From the NCBI RefSeq assembly GCF_000013345.1, contig NC_007777.1:3038001-3102000 (forward strand): a DNA stretch of 64,000 bases. Direction: 5' to 3'. Source of the stretch: Frankia casuarinae. Lineage in GTDB: Bacteria; Actinomycetota; Actinomycetes; Frankiales; Frankiaceae. Below, one piece after another: positions 16,649-23,780 of this stretch (position 1 is the first letter of the stretch; each line of letters opens with the position of its first letter). Under the pieces are notes generated by a model. It did no database searches, was not told the DNA's origin, and saw only the letters and a list, made by a program, of their open reading frames with translations. The translations under genes and the position numbers were made by a program.

Positions 16649-18349
16649 TCAGTGGCCGTGCGCAACGGCGCGGCGCAGGACCACCCGGTCGAACTCCTGA
16701 CCATGCTCGTCCAGGCCCCGGATGGTCAGGGTGGAGTACCCGCCGGGCCGGCCCGGATCGGACTCGGCAGCCACGAAGGCGTAGTCGTCGAAACGGGTCC
16801 GCGACCAGTTGATGGACTCCGGTGCCTTCGTCCCGTCGGCCTGCCAGACATAGCTGTTCGGCACAACGTTCGAGCCCGGTACGATTTTTCCTCGGTAGGA
16901 CTCCGGCTCACCGGTCTGGAACTGGTAGCGGGGCCGTCCCGCGCTGCCCGCGACGATGTAGGTGGTGCCGTCCTTCGCGGGTTCGATCGTCGAGCCGTCG
17001 GGCGCCTCGCGGGTCGGTGCGTTCGCGCGGATCGGGTCGGTGCGCTCGTACAGGTGGTTGTGACCCTGCAGCACGAGGTCGACCTGGTAACAGTCGAACA
17101 ACGGCGCCCAGGCGCCGCGGACGCCGCCGTCGCTGGCGTGCTGCGCGGTCGTCGAATAGGCGCAGTGGTGGAAGAAACAGACGATGAAATCGATATCCGG
17201 GTCGTTCCGGTAGCCCTTCAGCGTGCTCTCGACCCAGGACGTCTGCGCACCGTTCGAATATCCGGTGTTCGCCTTGATCTCATAACTGAGGTCGTTGGCG
17301 TCCAGCGAGAGCACGGCCACGTTGCCGTGGACGAAGGAGTACACGCTCGGGCAGCCCTGAGGCCCCCCGCCTGGCAGGTCCAGGCGGGCGAGGTGGCCGC
17401 CGTAGCCGTGCGGGGAGTAGAGCGCCTCCATGTCATGGTTGCCGGTGGCGAACATCCACGGCGTGCGGGCACTGCTGACCTCGATGTCGGCCAGGTAGAC
17501 GTCCCAGACGGTCGGGTCATAATTGTCGAAACCGGTAGGAGATACGCCGGCGGCCGTCCGCTTGGGCGGCCTTCCCTGACCCGATGGGTCCGCGTAGCTG
17601 ATGTCCCCGGCGAGCAGGTGGAACACCGGGTCCTGGCGGGCGATGGCCGCGGTGACAGCCGACGCGTGGGCGACCATCGGGGCGTTGTCGGCCTTGTAGT
17701 AATTGTCATCGAACACACCTTTCGGATCGCCCGGCGGGGTGGTGTTCGAACCGTGGTCGCCCATCATCGTGAACCGGAACGGGCCGCCATGGCGTCCCTT
17801 CCGGTGTCCGGTGCGGACCGCCTGCACGGGGGTGGCTTCCCCACCGGGAATCCGGAAACGGTAGTAGTATTCCCGGCCCGGCGTCAGATTGTCGAACGCC
17901 GCGTGCACGTAGTACTGTTCGACGGCGAGAATCGAGCCGTCGGCCTGGGGGACCTGGGACAGCAGCGGTCGGATCTCCGCCTCGACCGTGCCGCCGAGAC
18001 CGCGTCCCGGCCCGATATCGACCAGAACCTTGCCGCGGCCCGGGTTACGCGACAACTGCGCCGCCAGCCGAAGCTGCCGGGACGGATCGGCGCCGAAGGC
18101 GGTGTGCCTGCCGCCCACGAGCAGGGGACTGTCGTTCGTGGCGGCGTAGGCGGCCCGGCCGAACGGCGTGCCGAACAGGCTCGCCGCGCCGGCACCAGCC
18201 AGACCGCCGAGCAGAATCCCGCGTCGGCTGACCGGCCGCCGCCGGAGAAAGGTCTGGAGCCATTCGTACTGCTCGGCGATTGTCATGTCCTCGGCCATAC
18301 CGGCCGGAACACCCGACGCCACCACTTCGCTGGGAGGACTCACAGGCAT
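16649..18349 (-). CDS. Tat-exported purple-acid-phosphatase family metallophosphoesterase
   Basis: The 566-residue exported phosphomonoesterase has a twin-arginine signal: RRPVSRRGILLGGLAGAGAASLF, ending near AAYAA. A fibronectin-like PAP N-domain follows (YYVHAAFDNLTPGREYYYRF). The dimetal phosphatase motifs are complete: MMGDHGSN (D), LAGDISYAD (GDxxYxD), ATGNHDME (GNHD), CFFHHCAYS (H) and LQGHNHLYER (GHxH). It likely releases phosphate from organic phosphates outside the cell; tatA and tatC are in this window. ATG 18349 is taken as start; ATG 18298 is an alternative that keeps the signal. Two strong hairpins separate it from the Dyp gene upstream. Confidence 0.88.
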   Translation of the reverse strand: MPVSPPSEVVASGVPAGMAEDMTIAEQYEWLQTFLRRRPVSRRGILLGGLAGAGAASLFGTPFGRAAYAATNDSPLLVGGRHTAFGADPSRQLRLAAQLSRNPGRGKVLVDIGPGRGLGGTVEAEIRPLLSQVPQADGSILAVEQYYVHAAFDNLTPGREYYYRFRIPGGEATPVQAVRTGHRKGRHGGPFRFTMMGDHGSNTTPPGDPKGVFDDNYYKADNAPMVAHASAVTAAIARQDPVFHLLAGDISYADPSGQGRPPKRTAAGVSPTGFDNYDPTVWDVYLADIEVSSARTPWMFATGNHDMEALYSPHGYGGHLARLDLPGGGPQGCPSVYSFVHGNVAVLSLDANDLSYEIKANTGYSNGAQTSWVESTLKGYRNDPDIDFIVCFFHHCAYSTTAQHASDGGVRGAWAPLFDCYQVDLVLQGHNHLYERTDPIRANAPTREAPDGSTIEPAKDGTTYIVAGSAGRPRYQFQTGEPESYRGKIVPGSNVVPNSYVWQADGTKAPESINWSRTRFDDYAFVAAESDPGRPGGYSTLTIRGLDEHGQEFDRVVLRRAVAHGH

Positions 18350-18530
18350 ACCGCTGAAAGTAGGCCCGTCGCCTGTCGAATATTGCAAATACACGGTGGC
18401 GAACCACCGAAATATTTGTAAACATCGCGGGAGGACTTCCCTGGCCCTGGCGGAGTCAGCCTGCTGACGGGCATCAGCCTGCTCTATGATCATCCTGTTC
18501 CTGATTCCTGCCGGCAGCCGTGCCCAGTGC

Positions 18531-18562
18531 GCGGGTACGGCCCATGGTTGGGCCGTACCCGC
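18531..18562. terminator. Perfect 13-bp stem-loop (first of two)
   Basis: GCGGGTACGGCCC at 18531-18543 and its exact complement at 18550-18562, with a 6-base loop ATGGTT. It lies between the Dyp peroxidase stop and the phosphatase start, both minus, so it is most likely part of the terminator of the Dyp gene. Confidence 0.65.
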
Positions 18563-18600
18563 TCGGGCATCCGCCAGGTATTCCCGAACGGGTATCTCCC

Positions 18601-18644
18601 GCGGGTGGCTCCGGCTGGCGTTTCCGTCAGCCGGAGCCACCCGC
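18601..18644. terminator. Long stem-loop (second of two), 17-20 bp stem
   Basis: GCGGGTGGCTCCGGCTG at 18601-18617 is exactly complementary to 18628-18644; three more inner pairs (one G-T) bring the stem to 20 bp with a TTTC tetraloop. Just 52 bases after the Dyp peroxidase stop, it is a strong factor-independent terminator candidate without a T-run. Confidence 0.7.
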
Positions 18645-18695
18645 ACGCAGGGCGCACTCAGCGCCGCTCAGCCGGCATCGTTCAGCCGGCATCGT

Positions 18696-20144
18696 TCAGC
18701 CGGCGCCGAAGAGCCCCTGCGCGAGAAAGCCGCCCGCGGGCGCCGCGGGCGGGACGGCGAACAGGGCACTGGAGGTGTGCCGGATGAAGGTGTTCAATGC
18801 GTCGCCGGCCGCGAGGGTCCGCTGCACCGCGACGAACGCCGTACGCGGGTCGGCCTGGTAGGCCGCGAAGAACAGGCCGGCGTCCGGCTCGCCGGCTGAG
18901 TCCAGGCCGTCGTCATAGGAGTAGCCGCGACGAAGCATGGCGATCCCACCGTGGAACGACGGGTGGGACAGCCGGACATGGGCGTTGCCGGCGATCGCGA
19001 GACTGCCGTCGGCGGCGCGGGCAGTGAAGTCCGGCTGGATGGTCTCAGCGCCGCCCTGCCCCACCGGCGGTGCCGAGAGCGCGGTACCGTCGGACTTACG
19101 GCGGCCGATGACCGCGCTCTGAGCCGTCTCGTCCAGCCGCGCCCAGGCATCGAGCAGCATGCGGATACGCCGGCAGACCAGGTAGGACCCGTCCCGCATC
19201 CATTCCGGCCCGCTGGACACCCACACCGCCCGGTCGAACCGCGGCGTGCCCGGTCCCGGGTTGTCCGTGCCGTCGATCTGCCCCATCAGGTTGCGTGGGG
19301 TGGACCCGGGGTTGAACGCGGCCGCCGCGGAACGAAGGAATCCCCGCTGGATCCAGCGGGGCCTGGCATCCTGAGCGGCGAGACGACGCATCTGCCGGGA
19401 AGCCGAGACCGCGACCATCGGATCCTCGGCGCAGACCTGCACGCCGAGATCCCCGCCACTGCGCGCCAGATCGAGCTGGTCACCGGGCATCGCGGGAATG
19501 TCCGCGAACTCCGCGGGTATCTGCGCGTCGAGACCGGCGCGGCGCAGCGCGGACGCGCCGAGCCCGATGGTGATCGTCAGCCCCGCCGGTCCGAGTCCCT
19601 GGGTGTCCCGCTCAGCGCCGTCGAGCGGCTCGCCTCGCATCAGCACCGCGGCGGCGGCCGTCCAGGTGCGCAGCACCGCGGCGAGGGATGTGCGGACCGC
19701 GGCCGGGCCGGACGTCGTCAGGTCGTAGGCGGTGAAGACGAGCTGCGCGGGAGGGCGGTCGGCGATTCCGGGCTGGTGACGGCCGTCGCCCACCACCCCG
19801 GCCAGCGCCTCACGACGGACCGCGGCGACGCGGTCCGTCCCGCCCGACTGGTCCTCCTGGGGACGTTCCGCGGCAACGGCGACACCGCCGTCGAGGGCCA
19901 TGACTCCCCCGAGGCCTCCCCCGATCGCGACACCACCGCCGAAGCCGAGCAGCCCGGCGCCCCGCAGCACCCTGCGGCGGTGGGGACCGATCGGGCGGTT
20001 CTCCCGGACCGCATCCGTCGCATCGGCGACATCCGTTACATCGGCAGCGTCCACAATGTCCGACACGCCCGCCCTACCGGCTCTATTGGACATACCAGTT
20101 TCAGCCATACCGGTTCCATCCGTCCTGTCGCTCACGGGATCCAT
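18696..20144 (-). CDS. Tat-exported Dyp-type haem peroxidase
   Basis: The 482-residue DyP-type peroxidase oxidises dyes and aromatics with H2O2. A long, Asp/Ala-rich N-terminus precedes the Tat motif HRRRVLRGAGLLGFGGG near residue 56. The family signature G-x-x-D-G is present as GQIDGTDNPG (catalytic Asp). The proximal His and neighbouring Arg lie in NAHVRLSHPSFHGGIAMLRRGYSY. This type is exported folded with haem, and in actinobacteria such enzymes act in iron uptake or lignin-like substrate attack; no efeU/efeO neighbours are seen, so the exact role is open. The DNA over its last codons has a duplicated 14-bp unit (GCCGGCATCGTTCA). Confidence 0.88.
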   Translation of the reverse strand: MDPVSDRTDGTGMAETGMSNRAGRAGVSDIVDAADVTDVADATDAVRENRPIGPHRRRVLRGAGLLGFGGGVAIGGGLGGVMALDGGVAVAAERPQEDQSGGTDRVAAVRREALAGVVGDGRHQPGIADRPPAQLVFTAYDLTTSGPAAVRTSLAAVLRTWTAAAAVLMRGEPLDGAERDTQGLGPAGLTITIGLGASALRRAGLDAQIPAEFADIPAMPGDQLDLARSGGDLGVQVCAEDPMVAVSASRQMRRLAAQDARPRWIQRGFLRSAAAAFNPGSTPRNLMGQIDGTDNPGPGTPRFDRAVWVSSGPEWMRDGSYLVCRRIRMLLDAWARLDETAQSAVIGRRKSDGTALSAPPVGQGGAETIQPDFTARAADGSLAIAGNAHVRLSHPSFHGGIAMLRRGYSYDDGLDSAGEPDAGLFFAAYQADPRTAFVAVQRTLAAGDALNTFIRHTSSALFAVPPAAPAGGFLAQGLFGAG

Positions 20145-20499
20145 ACCGGCGCCGCGGTGAGATCCGACATCATCCTCGGGCCGGCAATCCTCGGGCCGAC
20201 GTCAGGGCGGCGATTGTCACCGGAGGACACCCGGGTGAGCCGTCCGGTGAGGTGTTCGCATGGATCATAGGGCAGTTCCGCGATGTCCGTGAGGTGCATG
20301 TCCCGCATAGTGACTGTCGAACCGCACTCAGCGCCGCCCATCCCGGGCCTAGAGACGTCGTGTCGTCGAACGTTTACACATAGATACAGAATGAAGCGGA
20401 AATGCCGAACGGCCTGCCAACGGGCGACACGAGGAACCGATCAGCGTGCGGGAACGACGACGTCACCGACGCGCGGGACCATGCCCGGCCCGGCGGATC
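20145..20499. other. Intergenic region upstream of the Dyp gene, 355 bp
   Basis: Promoter region of the Dyp peroxidase. The sequence around 20340-20420 is A/T-richer than its surroundings. No ORF or RNA is supported. Confidence 0.4.
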
Positions 20500-20651
20500 T
20501 CACCGGTCGCAGAGGTTCGGGTCGCTGCCCCAGCCACGCAGCACGTTCTTCTCGATCTTTCCGGTGGAAATCTTCGGCAGCTCACGGAAGATGATCTGCC
20601 GTGGAGGGCGCCGTCAACCACCGCGGGGCGCTCGGCGAACGCCCCAGCCGA
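20500..20651 (-). pseudogene. Remnant of an AMP-forming acyl-CoA ligase
   Basis: Minus-strand codons 20601-20500 give RQIIFRELPKISTGKIEKNV followed by LRGWGSDPNLCDR and a stop. This is the unmistakable C-terminal A10 motif (P-K-x-S-x-G-K-I-x-K) of acyl-CoA or aryl-CoA ligases. Just upstream, in another frame (20642-20601), AFAERPAVVDGALH looks like the N-terminal start of the same family. The roughly 450 codons in between are missing, so the gene has lost its middle by deletion. It lies directly downstream of the FAD monooxygenase gene, same strand, and was probably its operon partner. Confidence 0.7.
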
Positions 20652-20657
20652 CCTTGA

Positions 20658-21872
20658 CTAACCCTCCGCGCTTCTCCGGGCGACGGGTTCGCCCCGGCGA
20701 CGGGCCAAGCCCCACCGTGCACTCGAGTTCAGTCCGCGCAGCGCCCTGCGCACGGCCGGGTGCTGGCTGACACGGTGCACCGGGTAGCGCCACGGCGGCT
20801 GTTCGCCCTGGCGCGACGCCATCGAGTAGGCGAACGACACCGGATCCTGATCGAGGTATGGGTCCACCCGTTCGAACCAGGCCATGCTCGTCCGCGCCGC
20901 CGCCTGCAGAGGACCCAGGGCCGCCCGGCCCCGCCGGTCGAAATCTCGCAGCGCGGCCGGCAGATCGCCGCCGCTGTCGTACATGCTCTGCGCGAGCGCG
21001 ACCGCATCGACGATCGCGAGCGCCGTGCCCGACCCGAAGGCGAAGTGCGTGGTGTGGGCGGCGTCACCGATCAACACGACGTTGTCGTGGTACCAGCTCC
21101 GATTGGTGACATCGGCGAAGCGCAGCCACCGCGCCGCCCGGCCGCGGCACTGGCTGATCAGCGGATGGCCGTCCAACGGACCAGAGAAGATCTTTTCCAG
21201 CATCCGCGGCGCGTCCTCAGCGCTCAGGAGATCAAGGCCGAGTCCCTTCCACGTCCGCTGGGAGCATTCCACGATGCAGGTGCTGACGCCGACGCTGGAC
21301 GGATAGGCGTGGAACCAGATCCATCCCGCGGAGGTCCGTTCGAAGGCGAAGGTGAAGCTGTCGAAGCGCTTGTCGGTGCCGAGCCAGATGTACGGGTTAC
21401 CGCCGATCTCGACCTTGGTACCGAAATCGTCCTGGGCCAGCTGGCGCACCCGGCTGTTCGCGCCGTCGGACGCCACGACGAGATCGGCGTCGGCATACGG
21501 GCGCAGGTCGTCCACCTCGTGCCGGTACTCCACCTCGACGCCGAGATCGGTAGCCCGCCGGGCGAGGATTTCGAGCAGCGCGGCCCGCTGCAGGCTGAAG
21601 CCGTAGCCGGTGAGATATGCCGCCGACGATCCGCCCAGACTGATCCGCTGTTCCTGCCAGAGAGTGGACGCAGCCCGCAGGGCACGAGCGCTGCCTGGGT
21701 CGTTGCGGAAAAGGACGTCCAGAAGGTTATCCCAGTACACGACCCCCCAGCCGTAGGTCGCCCCGGGCGGGTCGCGTTCGAGGACTATGATCTCCTGGCT
21801 GGCGTCACGGCGTTTCGCCGAGATAGCGAAGTAAAGTCCTGCCGGTCCGCCCCCCACACAGACGATCCTCAC
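20658..21872 (-). CDS. FAD-dependent aromatic monooxygenase (salicylyl-CoA 5-hydroxylase-like)
   Basis: The 404-residue class A flavoprotein hydroxylase has the N-terminal GxGxxG (VGGGPAGLYFAI), a YGWGVVYWDNLLDVL stretch typical of the salicylyl-CoA / anthraniloyl-CoA hydroxylase and VioD branch, VASDGANSRVR (DG motif) and IGDAAHTTHFAFGSGTALAI (GD motif). Substrates of this branch are CoA thioesters of aromatic acids or tryptophan derivatives. GTG 21872 is chosen: GAGGAGG lies 9 bases upstream. The adjacent CoA-ligase remnant favours an aryl-CoA substrate. The Gly/Trp-rich RiPP gene lies 271 bases upstream on the same strand. Confidence 0.85.
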   Translation of the reverse strand: MRIVCVGGGPAGLYFAISAKRRDASQEIIVLERDPPGATYGWGVVYWDNLLDVLFRNDPGSARALRAASTLWQEQRISLGGSSAAYLTGYGFSLQRAALLEILARRATDLGVEVEYRHEVDDLRPYADADLVVASDGANSRVRQLAQDDFGTKVEIGGNPYIWLGTDKRFDSFTFAFERTSAGWIWFHAYPSSVGVSTCIVECSQRTWKGLGLDLLSAEDAPRMLEKIFSGPLDGHPLISQCRGRAARWLRFADVTNRSWYHDNVVLIGDAAHTTHFAFGSGTALAIVDAVALAQSMYDSGGDLPAALRDFDRRGRAALGPLQAAARTSMAWFERVDPYLDQDPVSFAYSMASRQGEQPPWRYPVHRVSQHPAVRRALRGLNSSARWGLARRRGEPVARRSAEG

Positions 21873-21997
21873 CGCAGGTGCCTCCTCTGTGTTCCTCCTC
21901 GGCGTGACCCGGACGGCGGGTGGCAACGACCGTTCGCCGGCTCGTCACCACCGTCGCCCCGGAGAGGAGCACCGCCAGCGGATGTCGTGGTGCCCAC

Positions 21998-22099
21998 TTG
22001 TCGGGTTGCCCGGTTTCCCCGCATTGTCGGGTTACCCCGCGTTGTCGGGTTTCCCGGTTTCCCCGCATTGTCGGATTTCCCGATTGTCGGGTTGACCGA
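21998..22099. repeat. TTGTCGGGTT-type repeat array between RiPP and monooxygenase genes
   Basis: Five head-to-tail units begin with TTGTCGG. Two are nearly identical 26-mers (21998-22023 and 22042-22067), one is 18 bases (22024-22041) and two are 16 bases (22068-22083, 22084-22099). Further weak copies run to about 22137. The array fills most of the 271-bp gap 21873-22143, which holds no gene. Confidence 0.7.
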
Positions 22100-22143
22100 T
22101 CGTCAGATTGCTGGTCGGGTTGCTGGATTGTCGGGAGCCGGGA

Positions 22144-22326
22144 TCACCAGCCACCCCAACGACCCCAGCCACCCCAACGACCCCAGCCACCCCAACGACC
22201 CCAGCCACCCCAGTGGCCCCAGCCGCCCCAGTGGCCCCAGCCCCAGCCCCAGCCCCCGAAGAAACCGGTGACCTGCCGGAACGAGCCCTCGGCCCGGAGC
22301 GTCGGTGCCTCATATGTTGCTTTCAT
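22144..22326 (-). CDS. RiPP-type precursor peptide with lasso-like leader and Gly/Trp repeat core
   Basis: The 60-residue product starts at ATG 22326, with GGAGGAAT 7 bases upstream, an excellent ribosome site. The first 20 residues, MKATYEAPTLRAEGSFRQVT, fit the leader pattern Y-x-x-P-x-L-x-x-x-G-x-F-x-x-x-T of lasso-peptide precursors. The remaining 40 residues hold only Gly (20), Trp (13), Arg (3), His (2) and Phe (2), arranged as GGWGxW hexapeptides with x = W, H or R. There is no Asp or Glu in the core, so the lasso isopeptide ring cannot form. No lasso cyclase or protease gene is in the window. Function unknown. Confidence 0.75.
   Translation of the reverse strand: MKATYEAPTLRAEGSFRQVTGFFGGWGWGWGHWGGWGHWGGWGRWGGWGRWGGWGRWGGW
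22147..22236 (-). repeat. 18-bp tandem repeat x5 encoding GGWGxW units
   Basis: Three identical units CCAGCCACCCCAACGACC (22147-22200) are followed by two variants (22201-22236) that change Arg to His codons and drift at third positions. The oldest-looking copies are nearest the leader, so the array seems to have grown at the 3' end of the gene. Confidence 0.9.
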
Positions 22327-22640
22327 GCCGGATTCCTCCGTCCGACTTCGACTTATTCGATCCATGTAACTCTCGGCGATCAAGACGACACCGTGGCTGC
22401 CGTCGGCGTCCCAGCTCCGACCTCCACTTACCGCCTGTGACCAACCATCTTCGATTCTGCCCCTTTGCTGTCCATTGCTGGTTCATCACTGGTTCGGTGG
22501 CACCGGCGGGAGTCGCGGTGGAGACGGGCGCCGATCAAGAAGATCATCGCCGTAGCCGGCCGAAGCCCCGACTCACGGGCCGGCAGCCGTCGAAGGTCCC
22601 ACGCCGCATCGAAGGCGCCCTGCGGGGCCGGACGGGAGCG
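22327..22640. other. Intergenic region upstream of the RiPP gene, 314 bp
   Basis: Relatively A/T-rich for this genome around 22340-22500; it should contain the RiPP promoter on the minus strand and the end of the tetR transcript. No second small gene or RNA is recognised. Confidence 0.4.
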
Positions 22641-23306
22641 TTAGGCGACGTCGCGGTCGCGCGCGTCCTCGGGCAGCAGGGTGCGCAGGCCCAGAATGAT
22701 GTTGGTGATCCCGAACTCGAAATCCTCCGGGACGGTGACGCCGGAAGGCTGCGCCGCCGCGGGGACCGCCGCGGCCGGATCCTCAGCCGGCCGCTCGGTG
22801 AGCAGGAAGCCCCGGGTGTATGTCGAGAGCGTGAAGAAAGCGTGCCAGGCCAGCGACGACGGGAATCCGGCATCCCGCAGCCCAGCCAGCAGTTCCGCCG
22901 CCCGCGGCCAGGAGGTGATGGTCTCCTGGTAGGTCAGACTACCGATACGACGTGCAATCAGGTCGCATTTCAGGTCGTCGACGGCGAGCAGCGCATAGAA
23001 ATTTTTGAAGAACTCGCGGAGCACGTCCTCCCAGGCGTCACCGCGGAGGGCAGGCATGCTCTCATAGAAAGAGACGAGTGCTTCCTCGGCCATGGCATCG
23101 AGGAGTTCTCGCTTACTCTTGAAATACCAGTAGATGCTGGTGACACCGACGTCGAGATACGCGGCCAGGCGGGGCATGCTCAACTGATCTACCGGCGTGT
23201 CCCGACAAAACTCGAAGACGCCCGCCAGAATCCCCGGGGCATTGATGGATCCCCGAGCACGCCGCGACCGGGGGCGCTTCGAGCCCGTGTTCGCCGAGGG
23301 GGGCAC
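22641..23306 (-). CDS. TetR-family transcriptional regulator
   Basis: The 221-residue protein has the TetR DNA-binding domain at residues 25-70 (GILAGVFEFCRDTPVDQLSM, then RLAAYLDVGVTSIYWYFKSK) and a ligand-binding C-terminal region. GTG 23306 follows ATGCGGAGGCTAGC, a good ribosome site. It may control the RiPP-monooxygenase stretch downstream on the same strand or hpnH, which diverges from it; neither is shown. Confidence 0.85.
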   Translation of the reverse strand: MPPSANTGSKRPRSRRARGSINAPGILAGVFEFCRDTPVDQLSMPRLAAYLDVGVTSIYWYFKSKRELLDAMAEEALVSFYESMPALRGDAWEDVLREFFKNFYALLAVDDLKCDLIARRIGSLTYQETITSWPRAAELLAGLRDAGFPSSLAWHAFFTLSTYTRGFLLTERPAEDPAAAVPAAAQPSGVTVPEDFEFGITNIILGLRTLLPEDARDRDVA

Positions 23307-23780
23307 GCGCTAGCCTCCGCATCGTGGGGATGGCCCGGGAACGGCCCCGCCGCCCAGGACCACACCGAGTATCCTACCGGATGGTTCTCCGGATGGCGTG
23401 AGACATCTGCCGCATCCGGCGGGTGCAGTGGTTGGCCCAGGGCCAGACGGCAGGATAGTCCAGACCACCACAAGGCCACCCCGCCGAAGGCCGGCCGGAC
23501 CGTCCCGCCCGGCACACCACACGCCACCTCCGGCGCCGTCGCCCCGCCGCAATCCGCGCTCTTACCACCGCCCTCCCCATCACCCCCAACCCACCGACAC
23601 CCCCCACCCGCCCAAACCGGACACCCACCTCAGTTCCACCCCACACCCACTCCGACCCACGCCGAATCCACCAGCTCAACACCACACACCTACACTGACC
23701 GGAACAGTCACTGACCGGAACAGTGCGGCATCGCGACTCCACCCACCAGGCGACCGAAGACCAACACCAGGAGGGTGAAA
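23307..23780. other. Divergent intergenic region tetR-hpnH, 474 bp
   Basis: A strongly C-rich, G-poor run on the plus strand (about 23540-23690, CACCC and CCAC runs) lies upstream of the 16-bp direct repeats at 23693-23724. No gene is supported on either strand. Confidence 0.5.
23693..23724. promoter_or_regulatory. Two perfect 16-bp tandem repeats upstream of hpnH
   Basis: CACTGACCGGAACAGT occurs twice head to tail, ending 56 bases before the hpnH start. Each unit has complementary ends (ACTG ... CAGT), so each could bind a dimeric regulator. Candidate operator of hpnH; the divergent TetR protein is an obvious test partner. Confidence 0.5.

Noticed and set aside
16649-18646. Extended start of the phosphatase at 18646
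   Set aside because: It would run through both strong stem-loops and place about 100 low-quality residues before the Tat signal.
22144-22383. Longer start for the peptide gene (MIAESYMDRISRSRTEESG extension)
   Set aside because: The internal ATG at 22326 has a strong ribosome site and begins the family-like leader; the extension has neither.
22108-22440. Plus-strand frame with TTPATP repeats over the RiPP gene
   Set aside because: It is the complement of the GGWGxW repeats with no ribosome site; the minus frame has the leader, start and stop expected of a precursor.
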